64,000 bases of DNA from Corynebacterium sp. (lineage in GTDB: Bacteria > Actinomycetota > Actinomycetes > Mycobacteriales > Mycobacteriaceae). The translations under genes were made by a program, and so were the position numbers. The notes below the pieces were generated by a model. The model was not told where the DNA came from. It saw nothing but the letters and a program-made list of their open reading frames with translations, and ran no database searches. The stretch covers positions 1-64,000 of the forward strand of contig NZ_JAUNKC010000004.1 of NCBI RefSeq assembly GCF_030532965.1, in the 5' to 3' direction. This document shows, in pieces, positions 63,674 through 64,000 of the stretch (its first letter is position 1; every line of letters starts with the position of its first letter).

Positions 63674-64000
<327 letters not shown>

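Overview
The window is a stretch of a Corynebacterium chromosome of moderate GC content. Three things support this. The gene order hemH - nlpC - small membrane protein - acn - acnR - amidotransferase matches Corynebacterium, and so does sufRBDCSU-sufT next to an MptB-type mannosyltransferase and ctaA. So does the run tkt-tal-zwf-opcA-pgl, secG, ppc, tpiA, pgk, gapA. The lineage markers MptB, OpcA, AcnR, the Rv1476-like membrane protein and DUF3097 are all present. The window is almost entirely core chromosome. I saw no CRISPR array, insertion sequence, prophage, rRNA or tRNA. The gapA gene is cut by the right edge, and a possible gene tail sits at the left edge.

Layout. 0.3-6.8 kb: histidine utilisation (hutH-hutU-hutI, an IclR-type regulator, divergent hutG). 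6.8-9.7 kb: a POT peptide transporter and an M20 peptidase. 9.9-11.4 kb: an unusual SDR protein with a Cys4 zinc motif. 11.4-12.7 kb: a cupin and a degenerate CtaA-like membrane protein. 12.8-18 kb: methylmalonyl-CoA mutase (mutA, mutB) and its GTPase chaperone meaB. 18.2-25.8 kb: a TVP38-type membrane protein with a small HTH protein, a secreted membrane-anchored coiled-coil protein behind a DtxR-box-like site, an SPFH/NfeD pair, a DUF3097 protein, an unrecognised protein and ferrochelatase. 25.9-34.8 kb: NlpC/P60 hydrolase, Rv1476-like protein, aconitase with a clear AcnR operator, acnR, an amidotransferase-like protein and the UPF0237/UPF0210 pair. 34.8-37.8 kb: an ABC-F ATPase and an HNH/DUF222-type protein. 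37.8-44.1 kb: the SUF iron-sulfur operon with its SufR repressor and a perfect palindromic operator. 44.2-51 kb: MptB, an ABC exporter, ctaA, an inserted azlCD pair and ctaB. 51.2-57.9 kb: the pentose phosphate operon. 58-64 kb: secG, ppc, tpiA, pgk and gapA on the minus strand.

How the genes work together. Haem and Fe-S biology recurs: ferrochelatase with a predicted [2Fe-2S] site, ctaA/ctaB for haem A, the whole SUF system, aconitase, and iron- or cluster-responsive control sites. Central carbon flow is covered by glycolysis (gapA-pgk-tpiA), anaplerosis (ppc), the pentose phosphate operon, aconitase and B12-dependent methylmalonyl-CoA mutase. The hut cluster with the adjacent peptide transporter and peptidase suggests use of histidine, possibly taken up as peptides. 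I did not find a convincing new multi-gene system. The most interesting leads are the degenerate CtaA paralogue with its cupin partner, the SDR-like protein lacking its catalytic tyrosine, the DtxR-like site before the secreted protein, and the azlCD insertion between ctaA and ctaB.
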